A stretch of 64,000 nucleotides of DNA from Sphingobium chungbukense. Lineage in GTDB: Bacteria > Pseudomonadota > Alphaproteobacteria > Sphingomonadales > Sphingomonadaceae. The notes below the pieces were generated by a model. It made no database searches. It was not told the DNA's origin and saw only the letters and a list, made by a program, of their open reading frames with translations. Every line of letters starts with the position of its first letter. Position 1 is the stretch's first letter. Location of the stretch: the NCBI RefSeq assembly GCF_001005725.1, contig NZ_LBIC01000009.1, positions 1 through 64,000 on the forward strand. The letters are read 5' to 3'. Below are positions 16,038-23,146 of the stretch, one piece after another. The translations under genes were made by a program, and so were the position numbers.

Positions 16038-17027
16038 ATGACCAACACTTTCCCGAACTTCGCCGATCTCGCCAGCTTCATCGCGACCGAGACCCGAGCC
16101 GATGAGCGCAGTTCCCTCTATTCGGGCGCATTTCTCGAACATGACGAACGCGCCAAACTCTCGCCGGTCGACCAGGCCGAGCAGCTCGACATGCCTGATC
16201 CCGACCAGGCTCGCGCCGCGGTCGAGATGGTGATGGCGACCTTGTTCGACGTGTTCCGAGACACCCGCCTGGAGCCCTTTGCGGGCGACCTCGCCTGGGG
16301 CTTCGTCAACAGCTTCCACGTCGTGGCGAAGCGTATCAGCGACCGCGAGGACGATGCCGCCAAGGAACTCGGCGATCTCGCACGCAGCTTCGATCCAAGT
16401 GAAATCTACGCCACGCAGATCGAGGAAGCCCAGCTCCTCTGCCAGACGCTGCAAGGATGCCGCGACGCCATGGAATGCATGCGCGACCATGCCGCCGAAG
16501 TCTACCGGATCGAGGCCGGACGTCCCTATGCGCCGACCCGCGGCAGCCGCGTTTCGCACGGTGTCACCGCCTCGATGATCGACGCCCGCGATTTCCTTGC
16601 CGCCCGGGGCCGGGAACGTCGTGAGCAGTTCAATCCCGAAGGCCCCGTCGTCGCCTTTTCGGGCGGCCAGCAGTGGGAAGATCATGACATGCTCTGGAAG
16701 GGTCTGGACTCGATCAAAGCTCGCGTTCCGGAGATGGTCCTCGCGACCACGGCGCAGACCAAAGGCTGCGACGCCATCGCCCAGGCCTGGGCAGCAGCGC
16801 GCGGCGTAAAGGTCATCCTGTTCCGCCTGGATCGCCGTCTCGGCGCGAAGGCAGCCTTCGTGCGCAACGATCGTCTGCTCGCCCTGAAGCCGGTCGAAGC
16901 CGTGGTTTGCGAAGGTTCCGGCATCCAGATGAACCTCGCTCAGAAACTCCGCCAGGCCGGCGTCCCCCTCCACATCGTCAAGCTCACCCAGCAGCGTCCC
17001 GCCGAACGGTCCGTGCGCCGGGCCTAA
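16038..17027 (+). CDS. DUF2493 (YspA/SLOG-related) domain protein
   Basis: The 329-residue protein has an all-helical N-terminal half and a C-terminal Rossmann-like DUF2493 domain: PVVAFSGGQQWEDHDMLW near residue 200, MVLATTAQTKGCDAIAQAWA near residue 235, and GVKVILFRLDRRLG near residue 256. The G-G-xxW-DH motif is typical of the YspA branch of the SLOG superfamily, thought to sense or process nucleotide-derived ligands and often plasmid-borne. ATG 16038 follows GGAGG by 5 bases. Its ligand and role in plasmid biology are not known. Confidence 0.85.
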   Translation: MTNTFPNFADLASFIATETRADERSSLYSGAFLEHDERAKLSPVDQAEQLDMPDPDQARAAVEMVMATLFDVFRDTRLEPFAGDLAWGFVNSFHVVAKRISDREDDAAKELGDLARSFDPSEIYATQIEEAQLLCQTLQGCRDAMECMRDHAAEVYRIEAGRPYAPTRGSRVSHGVTASMIDARDFLAARGRERREQFNPEGPVVAFSGGQQWEDHDMLWKGLDSIKARVPEMVLATTAQTKGCDAIAQAWAAARGVKVILFRLDRRLGAKAAFVRNDRLLALKPVEAVVCEGSGIQMNLAQKLRQAGVPLHIVKLTQQRPAERSVRRA

Positions 17028-17263
17028 CCGCCCGCGCACCGAGAGGCTCCGGCATCCGTCGGGGCCTCTCTTTCGCACTTTTCCGCTTGGCTCGCGCCGC
17101 GCCGGGCATCGAACCCGGCGCGGCGCGTCCGGGACAGCCCGAAGCTACCAGCGCGGGGCGGAGCACGGAGGAAAGGAGGGCAGGGGCAAGCCCAACAGCC
17201 TAGGGTCAGGACCCATTGATCTGAGAGGCATGATCTGATTCAGGCTCCGTAAGGAGACTGATT

Positions 17264-17611
17264 ATGAGCGACCTGTATTGGCTGACGGATGAGCAGATGG
17301 CTCGGCTTGAGCCCTTTTTCCCCAAGAGTCATGGTCGGCCTAGGGTTGATGATCGTCGCGTGCTCAGCGGCATCATCTTCGTCAATCGCAATGGGTTGAG
17401 GTGGCGGGATGCGCCCAGGGAGTATGGCCCGGCCAAGACGCTTTACAACCGCTGGAAACGCTGGGGTGAAAAGGGTGTCTTCATCGCGATGATGGATGGT
17501 CTGTCTGCCAGAGGTGCCGAGCGCAAGACAATCATGATCGATGCGACCTATCTCAAAGCGCACCGCACGGCATCGAGCCTGCGGTTAAAAAAGGGGATCC
17601 TGGACGACTGA
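17264..17611 (+). CDS. IS5-family transposase, OrfA (N-terminal part)
   Basis: The 115-residue product has the IS5 N-terminus MSDLYWLTDEQMARLEPFFP, FVNRNGLRWRDAPREYG with TLYNRWKRW, and MIDATYLKAHRTASS, whose Asp is the first of the DDE triad. The frame ends at 17611, 18 bases after a slippery A6G4 run (17587-17596). A -1 slip on AAAAAAG joins it to the second frame, giving the unbroken KKGDPGRLIGRTKGG sequence seen in intact relatives. Transposase would therefore be made only by frameshifting, which limits transposition. Confidence 0.88.
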   Translation: MSDLYWLTDEQMARLEPFFPKSHGRPRVDDRRVLSGIIFVNRNGLRWRDAPREYGPAKTLYNRWKRWGEKGVFIAMMDGLSARGAERKTIMIDATYLKAHRTASSLRLKKGILDD

Positions 17612-17631
17612 TCGGTCGCACGAAAGGCGGC

Positions 17632-18021
17632 ATGAATACCAAGTTACACGCTGTGACGGATGCCAGGGGCCGTCCGATCAGCTTCTTCATGACGGCGGGG
17701 CAAGTCAGCGATTACACAGGAGCGGCGGCTTTGCTGGACGCTCTGCCCAAAGCACAGTGGCTGCTGGGCGATCGGGGCTATGACGCCGACTGGTTCCGCC
17801 ATGCGTTGCAGGAAAAAGGTATTACCCCCTGCATCCCGGGCAGAAAATCCCGCAACAAGACCGTCAAATACGACAAGCGCCGCTATAAAAGCCGCAACCG
17901 GATCGAGATCATGTTCGGCCGCCTCAAAGACTGGAGGCGTGTTGCAACCCGCTACGACAGGTGCCCCAATGTCTTCCTCTCCACCGTCGCTCTCGCTGCC
18001 ACGGTCCTGTTCTGGCTATGA
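17632..18021 (+). CDS. IS5-family transposase, OrfB (C-terminal part)
   Basis: The second frame is open from the slippery run at 17587 and contains GGMNTKLHAVTDARGRP, LLGDRGYDADWFRHAL with the second catalytic Asp, and RNRIEIMFGRLKDWRRVATR with the catalytic Glu in RIEIMFG. ATG 17632 is an internal Met and not a likely independent start. The product is the catalytic half of the OrfAB fusion. No inactivating changes are visible, so the element may be active. Confidence 0.85.
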   Translation: MNTKLHAVTDARGRPISFFMTAGQVSDYTGAAALLDALPKAQWLLGDRGYDADWFRHALQEKGITPCIPGRKSRNKTVKYDKRRYKSRNRIEIMFGRLKDWRRVATRYDRCPNVFLSTVALAATVLFWL

Positions 18022-18046
18022 GTCCTGACCCTAGGAGGCAAAGATC

Positions 18047-18427
18047 ATGTCCACCCAGTTTCGCATCGCCGTTCCCGCCGACGAACTTACCGACCCGGTG
18101 GCCGTCGTCACCGCTCGTCAGCTTGCAGCCTTCCGGGGCCTCCTGCGCGCGGAAGGCGATCGGCTAGGATTGCAGCTCCTCGAGCCCGACGAATATCCCG
18201 GCGAAAGCTTCGAGGCGCGCGTCTGCCCAATTGCGCTTGCATCGATCACTGCCCGTTTCGACCATGACCCTGCCGTCATCGCTGTCGTGGAGGAGGCCCA
18301 GTTCCGAGCGCGGCGGGTGTCGATCCATCGTGACCGAGCGGCCGCCGAAATCCGCATACGGGTGGCACTGACGTCAGACCGCAGCCTCGACTCCATCTCG
18401 CCTGTGGGAACGCCTAAGCGCTTCTAG
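18047..18427 (+). CDS. Hypothetical backbone protein, 126 residues
   Basis: ATG 18047 lies 12 bases after AGGAGG, just beyond the right end of the insertion sequence, so the coding region is intact while its former upstream DNA is 829 bp away. The product begins MSTQFRIAVPADELTDPVAV and includes LLRAEGDRLGLQLLEPDEYP and ITARFDHDPAVIAVVEEAQF. It is acidic in the middle with an Arg-rich segment afterwards. No family recognised. Expression may now depend on read-through from, or an outward promoter of, the insertion. Confidence 0.6.
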   Translation: MSTQFRIAVPADELTDPVAVVTARQLAAFRGLLRAEGDRLGLQLLEPDEYPGESFEARVCPIALASITARFDHDPAVIAVVEEAQFRARRVSIHRDRAAAEIRIRVALTSDRSLDSISPVGTPKRF

Positions 18428-18716
18428 GAAGCCCTGGATATCGAAGCAGACAGCACCGGCGACATTGCCATGGGAGCCGCCCGCATCGATCATTATTTCC
18501 CGCGTCTGGAAACTCTGTTGTCGATGGCCAGAGACCTTGCCGTCGCGTGCTTCAGCTGTGCGTAGCGACGGACTTGGCGCCTCTCAGCATGGCGTGGGCC
18601 GCGGCCTCTAAAAGAGCGGTGACGACAGCTCCGGCAGAACCTCCCACAGCAAGGCGAGTGCCAAGACCGGTAGGACAAAACGCCCCGGAACAACTCCCGC
18701 GCAACAAGGCGCGGGA

Positions 18717-18925
18717 GCCGGGGCTGGTAACACGTCGAGACATGCGCCTACGCTTTTAGTGCCGAGGCACCTGGACATATGCGCAGGCACCCCGGCGTGA
18801 AGTCACACCGAGTTGCCATTCTCGACGGGATTACCAGTCCCGGCGCCGCAGCTTCGCAGCGCGCCCTGCCCCTAACACAGACTGAAAACGGCACCAAGCG
18901 GCGGTCGCGGCCCTTCGTTTGATGC
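18717..18925. repeat. Structured intergenic repeat, family 1, copy B
   Basis: It matches 4548-4760. Conserved segments in order are CGTCGAGACATGCGCC, GCGCTTTTAG (here with an A in the preceding pair), CATATGC, the block 18796-18844 with its three dyads, and GGCACCAAGCGGC at 18890. Both copies are followed at the right by TGATGCG. Differences between copies fall mostly in loops and linkers. The strong 15-bp hairpin at 18683-18723 abuts its left end. Confidence 0.75.
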
Positions 18926-19160
18926 GCAAGCGATCAACCCGGCGTCCCGGTGCGCGACACAGGCGATCTCCACCTGTCCGAAGGAGGAAGAGGGCGTACA
19001 TGGAACGCGCTGTTCTGTCCCGGCTCGCTCGCGTGCCGCGCGGCCCTGAGCAGGCCGCTCGCCGCTACGCCTTGCCGGACTCCACGAGAGGGAAAATCTC
19101 TCACAGTCTTCCCATGATGTCGGGCGATCGAAGCCGCCTCAAGGACGGCGGGGCCCCACC

Positions 19161-19270
19161 ATTTTCTTCGGCGGGTCAGGCGTGGCATCTCTCCTCAAGC
19201 GGCGGTGGCCGCCGAAGAAAATCGTGACCCCCACCGCCGCTTCGCGGCCCGCTCTGCGGGTCCCTGACCC
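19161..19270 (+). promoter_or_regulatory. Interlocking inverted repeats, possible attenuator or pseudoknot leader
   Basis: Three perfect pairings overlap: ATTTTCTTCGGCGG (19161-19174) with CCGCCGAAGAAAAT (19209-19222); AGCGGCGGTGG (19198-19208) with CCACCGCCGCT (19231-19241); and GGGTCAGG (19173-19180) with CCTGACCC (19263-19270). The first two have the order of an H-type pseudoknot, or are mutually exclusive stems as in attenuators. A CCCGC-TCT-GCGGG hairpin follows at 19248-19260. The next start codon is at 19329. Confidence 0.5.
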
Positions 19271-19328
19271 GGCTCCGCCCACCCGACGCGACTGCCCCTG
19301 TCATTCAAGACAGATGAGGAGCTTCACG

Positions 19329-19550
19329 ATGCAGATGATCACAGCCGCCGCCGCGCACAACGCCGCCTACTTCGCCGCCGTCGCCAACGCCACAAGCCGG
19401 GCGCACCGCAGCTACTTCGACCAGCATGTCATCGAGGACGCAGACCTTGGCTACCTCGCCGTCGATGAGGGCGACTATGGGGTGCTGAGCCAGGCGATGA
19501 TTGACCGTATCGTCTACACCGCACCGGGCGGGCTGCTCGATGAATATTGA
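19329..19550 (+). CDS. Small hypothetical protein, 73 residues
   Basis: ATG 19329 follows GAGGAG (19315-19320) by 8 bases. The product starts MQMITAAAAHNAAYFAAVAN and ends acidic (DADLGYLAVDEGDYGVLS, YTAPGGLLDEY). It is the only coding frame downstream of the structured leader at 19161-19270. No family recognised; composition and ribosome site support it as real. Confidence 0.55.
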   Translation: MQMITAAAAHNAAYFAAVANATSRAHRSYFDQHVIEDADLGYLAVDEGDYGVLSQAMIDRIVYTAPGGLLDEY

Positions 19551-19670
19551 GACCGGAACCGGGAGGGGCGCGCGTCGCCTCTCTCCCCCTTTTTTGTGTG
19601 AGGATGGGTCGGACATGGGGGGCATCGAACCCCCCATGTCCGAGCCGCGACTTGTGTCGCGGCGGGACGC

Positions 19671-19889
19671 TTACGCGGTAAGCCGCTTCTCGACCTCGTC
19701 GATTCCGAGGGACCGGATGCAGGTCATCAGACCTGCCAGGCGTTTGCCTTCAAGTTTCAGGAGACCGGCCCTGTCGACGGCCTGGATTGCCGCCTCCCGC
19801 TCTTTCTCAACAAGCCGTTGCCGGCGCTCTTCCAGCTTGCGTTCGTCCTCTGCGAGCGCAGCGCGCTCCTGTTCCAATGTGCGTGCCAT
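19671..19889 (-). CDS. Small coiled-coil protein, possible relaxosome accessory
   Basis: The 72-residue product is a charged helix with heptad character (LEQERAALAEDERKLEERRQ, LVEKEREAAIQAV) and a C-terminal GLMTCIRSLGIDEVEKRL. ATG 19889 has AGAGG just upstream. It is divergent from the ribbon-helix-helix and TraD genes across the candidate oriT region, the place where TraC/TraD-like or MobC-like accessory proteins are found on other plasmids. That role is inferred from position and shape only. Confidence 0.55.
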   Translation of the reverse strand: MARTLEQERAALAEDERKLEERRQRLVEKEREAAIQAVDRAGLLKLEGKRLAGLMTCIRSLGIDEVEKRLTA

Positions 19890-20007
19890 AAGGGCCTCTT
19901 GGTTCACGCTGATCGGGCTATGAACGACGGGCATTCTACCGAGGGCGATGGGTTGCTGGAAGGGAAAGTTGCGGTGGCGGCGCGGCGGGACAAAAAGGAT
20001 CCCCCGT

Positions 20008-20112
20008 CCGGGCTCTATTCGCCAGGCCGCCGCCCGCCGGAAGAAGCGGTTCCCGGCCAGGCTCACGGAGCGAGGGCGATGCCTTGTCTCCCCCCATTCG
20101 GGTCACGAACCC
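20008..20112. repeat. Structured intergenic repeat, family 2, copy B
   Basis: It shares GGGCTCTATTCGCC, CGGCCAGGCTCACGGAGC and CATTCGGGTCACGAACCC with copy A at 15664-15760. CCGGG (20008-20012) pairs with CCCGG (20052-20056), and GGGT-CACGA-ACCC forms a hairpin at the right end. It lies between the coiled-coil gene and the conjugation genes. Confidence 0.6.
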
Positions 20113-20567
20113 TGCCGCTCCCTGGACCTGATAGTCATCGCCAACGATCGGCCCCGATGGCCGCCGGGAAAGTCTGGATGCACGGTTCCCGGCCCGAAAC
20201 AGCGCATGTCTTTCCGTCCGCCGGACGGCCCGACGCCCCGCCGGAGGCAATAACTCACCCATGAAACCTGCGAACCCGCGACAGCCCTGGGATACGGATC
20301 AATCCTGGCGCAGAGATGCACACCGAACGCACCAAGGTGCATGGCTTTTCCAAGGAAATTCCAAGGCTTGCACAGTTTTGCTACCGTGGGCCGCTGTGGG
20401 GCATCCTGCCCGAGGGTCGAAATCTCCCTTAAATCCTTGATATCAGCGTGTTACACGAGACCACGCCCGCGCCGCCTGACGGGATATTCTTGCCTCCCCA
20501 ATCTCGGTGAGATATAGAAGGAAGCGCTTTCCCAGACCCTGCCGGCCTCCCTGCTAGGAGGCTTGGT
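20113..20567. other. Candidate origin of transfer region
   Basis: This 455-bp non-coding stretch lies between divergent small DNA-processing genes and the TraD-relaxase operon. It has several dyads: CCGTCC-GCC-GGACGG near 20215-20229, ATGCAC/GTGCAT around 20313-20342, the direct repeat CCAAGGAAATTCCAAGG at 20350-20366, and GGGCA-TCC-TGCCC at 20399-20411, followed by a more AT-rich stretch. I could not identify a nic site. The oriT call is from position and structure only. Confidence 0.4.
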
Positions 20568-20858
20568 GTGACAACTCCCAACAAACATTGCACGGTCCGG
20601 ATCGATCGGACCAAATACGACCGACTTGTTGCGCTCGCCCAAGAGCGTGGCTGCTCGGCGTCAGATCTCCTGCGCGCAGCTGTCGATAATTTCCTCGCAT
20701 CAGGTCAATTGCTGACCGCGAGCCAACGGCGGATCGCCAGGATCAGCGAGTTCCAGCAACTTGCGATCGACATCATCATTCGCGAGCGATTTCCTGAATA
20801 TCGCGACCGCATCATCGCGGAAACCGACAAGCGACTGGAGCTATATCATGGCGCCTAA
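20568..20858 (+). CDS. Ribbon-helix-helix DNA-binding protein
   Basis: The 96-residue protein opens with the RHH pattern: CTVRIDRTKYDRLVALAQE as beta strand plus helix, then GCSASDLLRAAVDNFLASG as the second helix, and a helical C-terminal extension with FQQLAIDIIIRERFPEYRDR. RHH proteins of this size beside TraD and a MobF relaxase usually bind oriT and regulate or assemble the relaxosome (TrwA-like role). GTG 20568 follows AGGAGG at 20556-20561. The last 11 bases overlap the TraD start, so the genes are coupled. Confidence 0.8.
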   Translation: MTTPNKHCTVRIDRTKYDRLVALAQERGCSASDLLRAAVDNFLASGQLLTASQRRIARISEFQQLAIDIIIRERFPEYRDRIIAETDKRLELYHGA

Positions 20859-23142
20859 GGATGACATCCGCTCCAATGGTCGGTCGATCCCTCTCGTCCA
20901 TCATAGCGCCCGGGGTGAAGTCCAGCGCAACGCTGGTAATTTCACGCGTGGTAGTCAGCTCATCACCCACGAGATGATGATGTGGTTTTCGGGCGCCAAG
21001 CTACCGTTTATCCTGTGGTTATTCGCTTTCGCCACCGCTTGGTCTATCATTGTGTCAATCAAGCTCGATGAGCATGGCTTCCAGCTCATCTGCATGAAAA
21101 CCTACTCAGGACTGTGGAACTGGATCGGCCTGGATCCGAACAAGCGGGTGAACGTCACGCTTCCAGATGGCGAGATCGTGCGAACGGTCATGCAGTCCGT
21201 CCCCTGTATCCCCGACGTCATCAAGGCTTGGGCTATTGCGGTTCGCGGGCTGCTCGGCGCCTTCCTGGTCTCGGTGTTCGTCACCATTCCGCTGGCGATC
21301 TGGTTCGTCGATCTCTCCCGCCGTCGGGGGCGGTCGATCCTTCAGGAACGGCATGAGCGAGGCGCCATGCTTGTGGAGCGTTCTATCCTCCAGTCGGAGA
21401 TCGGTGAACATAATCGCATAAAGTTCGAGGAGGAGGCACGCAGCCTGCTGCCTGGGGTGCCGGCACGACAGATATTGGCGCTTCCGTTCAGGGTCCGCAA
21501 GGACAGCGGTATCCATCACCCCTACATGCTGGCCGGTATCCCCTATCCGCATCGGACCGAGCAATCCCACACGATGGTGATTGGTACGACCGGATCGGGC
21601 AAGACCACCGAAATCAGGAGCCTGGTGGCACAGATGCGCGAGCGCCAGGATACAGCAGTCATTTTCGATTTGACCGGCGCCTATGTGGAGGCATTCTACG
21701 ATCCCGAGCGCGATACGATCCTCAATCCGATGGATGCGCGTTGTCCGGCCTGGTCGATCTTCAATGACTGCCGCAGCCATAGCGAATTCACCGCGGCGGC
21801 GGCCGCGCTTATTCCCTCGGACGGGGGGGCGTCGGAACCCTTCTGGGCGCTCGCTGCGCGCACTTTGTTCATCGAGATGTGCGTGCGCCTCCAGGAACGC
21901 GGCCTGACCAGTAATCTTGCGCTCTCCGAGAATCTAATGACCGCGGACCTCAAACGTGTTCACCATGTTCTTGCGAACACCATTGCCGATCCGCTGACTG
22001 CTCCGGAAGCGGCCCGCATGGCGGAATCAATCCGCGCCGTATTCAACACCAATGCACAGGTCCTGCGTTTCCTGCCGGACGAGGGTGAGGCCTTCTCGAT
22101 CCGTGACTGGATCACGCGCGACAAGAAGCCAGGTTCGATTCTGTTCGTGACGTCAAATTATATCGACCTGCCGATGAACCGGCCGCTGCTGACGCTCTGG
22201 ATGGACCTTGCCATCAATCGTCTCATGACCCTTCCTCGAACATGGTCATTGCGGACTTGGTTCCTGTTTGACGAACTCGGAGCACTGCACAGATTGCCCG
22301 CGATCGAGAATGGTCTGCAGACCGCGCGCGCTTTTGGCGGCGCCATGGTCCTGGGGCTGCACAGCTTCGAGAAACTGGTTGAGGTCTATGGTGAGCAGGG
22401 TGCCCGCAATCTTGCATCGCTGGCGCGCTCCAAACTCATCCTCGCGACCGCGGATCTCGATACTGCGGAGCAGTGCGCGCGCTATATCGGCAACCGCGAG
22501 GTACGCCAGATGGATGAAGCCTATAGCTATGGCTATAACAATACGCGCGATGCCTCGACCTTGACTCCGCGAAAGCAGGTGGAACCTCTTGTCATAGCCG
22601 ACGACATCACGAACCTGCCATCGATGCACGGTTTTGTGAAATTTCCCGACGGTTTTCCTGCCGCGAGAATTCGCCTTGCATGGAAGGACTATCCGAGCGT
22701 CGCGCAGGGCTTCATCCCTCGGCCGGATATCCAGCCTGTAAGGTCAAGACGCGGCGAAAAAGTCTTCGAGGAAGAGGGAGGGGAGGGTGGTGGCCGCGAT
22801 GGTGCAGGCCAGGTCGTGCAACAGGTCGTGGAACCCGGCTGCCTCTCCGGGCACGCGGCCGCCGATGTCCGCTCCGCTGAGGCCTGGGAGGAGCATCGTG
22901 GAGCAGGACGCGCGGGTGCCCTCAGCGCTGATCCCCGCCAGCCGGCTTCCTCGCGCCATTCGGTGGAGAAGGACCGTACCTCGCGTCCGGCTTCGGAGGC
23001 CCAGGCTGAGCGACAAACCCTGTCCCGAGCGCGGGAGGGTGAGAGCGCCCATCCTCCCCGCGCAGAAGACCTGACGCTGGTAGAATTGCGGCAGGCGTTC
23101 CATTCCGGCCGCGATCAGGATGGCGCGGACATGGGGATCTGA
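20848..23142 (+). CDS. traD: Type IV secretion coupling protein, TraD/VirD4/TrwB family
   Basis: The 764-residue ATPase has two membrane segments near residues 52-71 and 131-155, a Walker A GTTGSGKTT at 246-254 and a Walker B WFLFDELGAL at 471-480, with IRSLVAQMRERQDTAVIFDL following the P loop as in TraD. The C-terminal 120 residues are charged and low in order (GGEGGGRDGAG), as expected for a substrate-binding tail. It docks relaxase-bound DNA at the type IV channel. ATG 20848 overlaps the preceding gene and the stop is 4 bp before the relaxase start. No mating-pair formation genes lie in the window. Confidence 0.92.
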   Translation: MAPKDDIRSNGRSIPLVHHSARGEVQRNAGNFTRGSQLITHEMMMWFSGAKLPFILWLFAFATAWSIIVSIKLDEHGFQLICMKTYSGLWNWIGLDPNKRVNVTLPDGEIVRTVMQSVPCIPDVIKAWAIAVRGLLGAFLVSVFVTIPLAIWFVDLSRRRGRSILQERHERGAMLVERSILQSEIGEHNRIKFEEEARSLLPGVPARQILALPFRVRKDSGIHHPYMLAGIPYPHRTEQSHTMVIGTTGSGKTTEIRSLVAQMRERQDTAVIFDLTGAYVEAFYDPERDTILNPMDARCPAWSIFNDCRSHSEFTAAAAALIPSDGGASEPFWALAARTLFIEMCVRLQERGLTSNLALSENLMTADLKRVHHVLANTIADPLTAPEAARMAESIRAVFNTNAQVLRFLPDEGEAFSIRDWITRDKKPGSILFVTSNYIDLPMNRPLLTLWMDLAINRLMTLPRTWSLRTWFLFDELGALHRLPAIENGLQTARAFGGAMVLGLHSFEKLVEVYGEQGARNLASLARSKLILATADLDTAEQCARYIGNREVRQMDEAYSYGYNNTRDASTLTPRKQVEPLVIADDITNLPSMHGFVKFPDGFPAARIRLAWKDYPSVAQGFIPRPDIQPVRSRRGEKVFEEEGGEGGGRDGAGQVVQQVVEPGCLSGHAAADVRSAEAWEEHRGAGRAGALSADPRQPASSRHSVEKDRTSRPASEAQAERQTLSRAREGESAHPPRAEDLTLVELRQAFHSGRDQDGADMGI

Positions 23143-23146
23143 AAAG

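Larger units (their letters stand above)
17203..18031 (+). mobile_element. IS5-family insertion sequence (IS427-like group)
   Basis: Near-perfect ends GGGTCAGGACCCAT (17203-17216) and its inverted partner ATGAGTCCTGACCC (18018-18031) enclose an 829-bp element with a two-frame DDE transposase. The flanks read CTAG on both sides (17200-17203 and 18031-18034), so the target duplication is TA or CTAG depending on where the end is drawn. The element lies between a purine-rich leader (17170-17190) and the start of the gene at 18047, and the right junction recreates AGGAGG. Confidence 0.9.
18428..19328. other. 900-bp non-coding region rich in structure
   Basis: No gene is supported on either strand. 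The region contains a long hairpin (CCCCGG 18683-18688, CTCCCGCGC 18694-18702, GCGCGGGAG 18709-18717, CCGGGG 18718-18723, interrupted only by an AACAA bulge), copy B of repeat family 1 at 18717-18925, and interlocking inverted repeats at 19161-19270. This density of pairing without coding potential is unusual for the window. Confidence 0.5.

Noticed and set aside
20113-20567. Defined nic site of oriT
   Set aside because: No sequence clearly matching a known MobF nic consensus was found; only the region is proposed.
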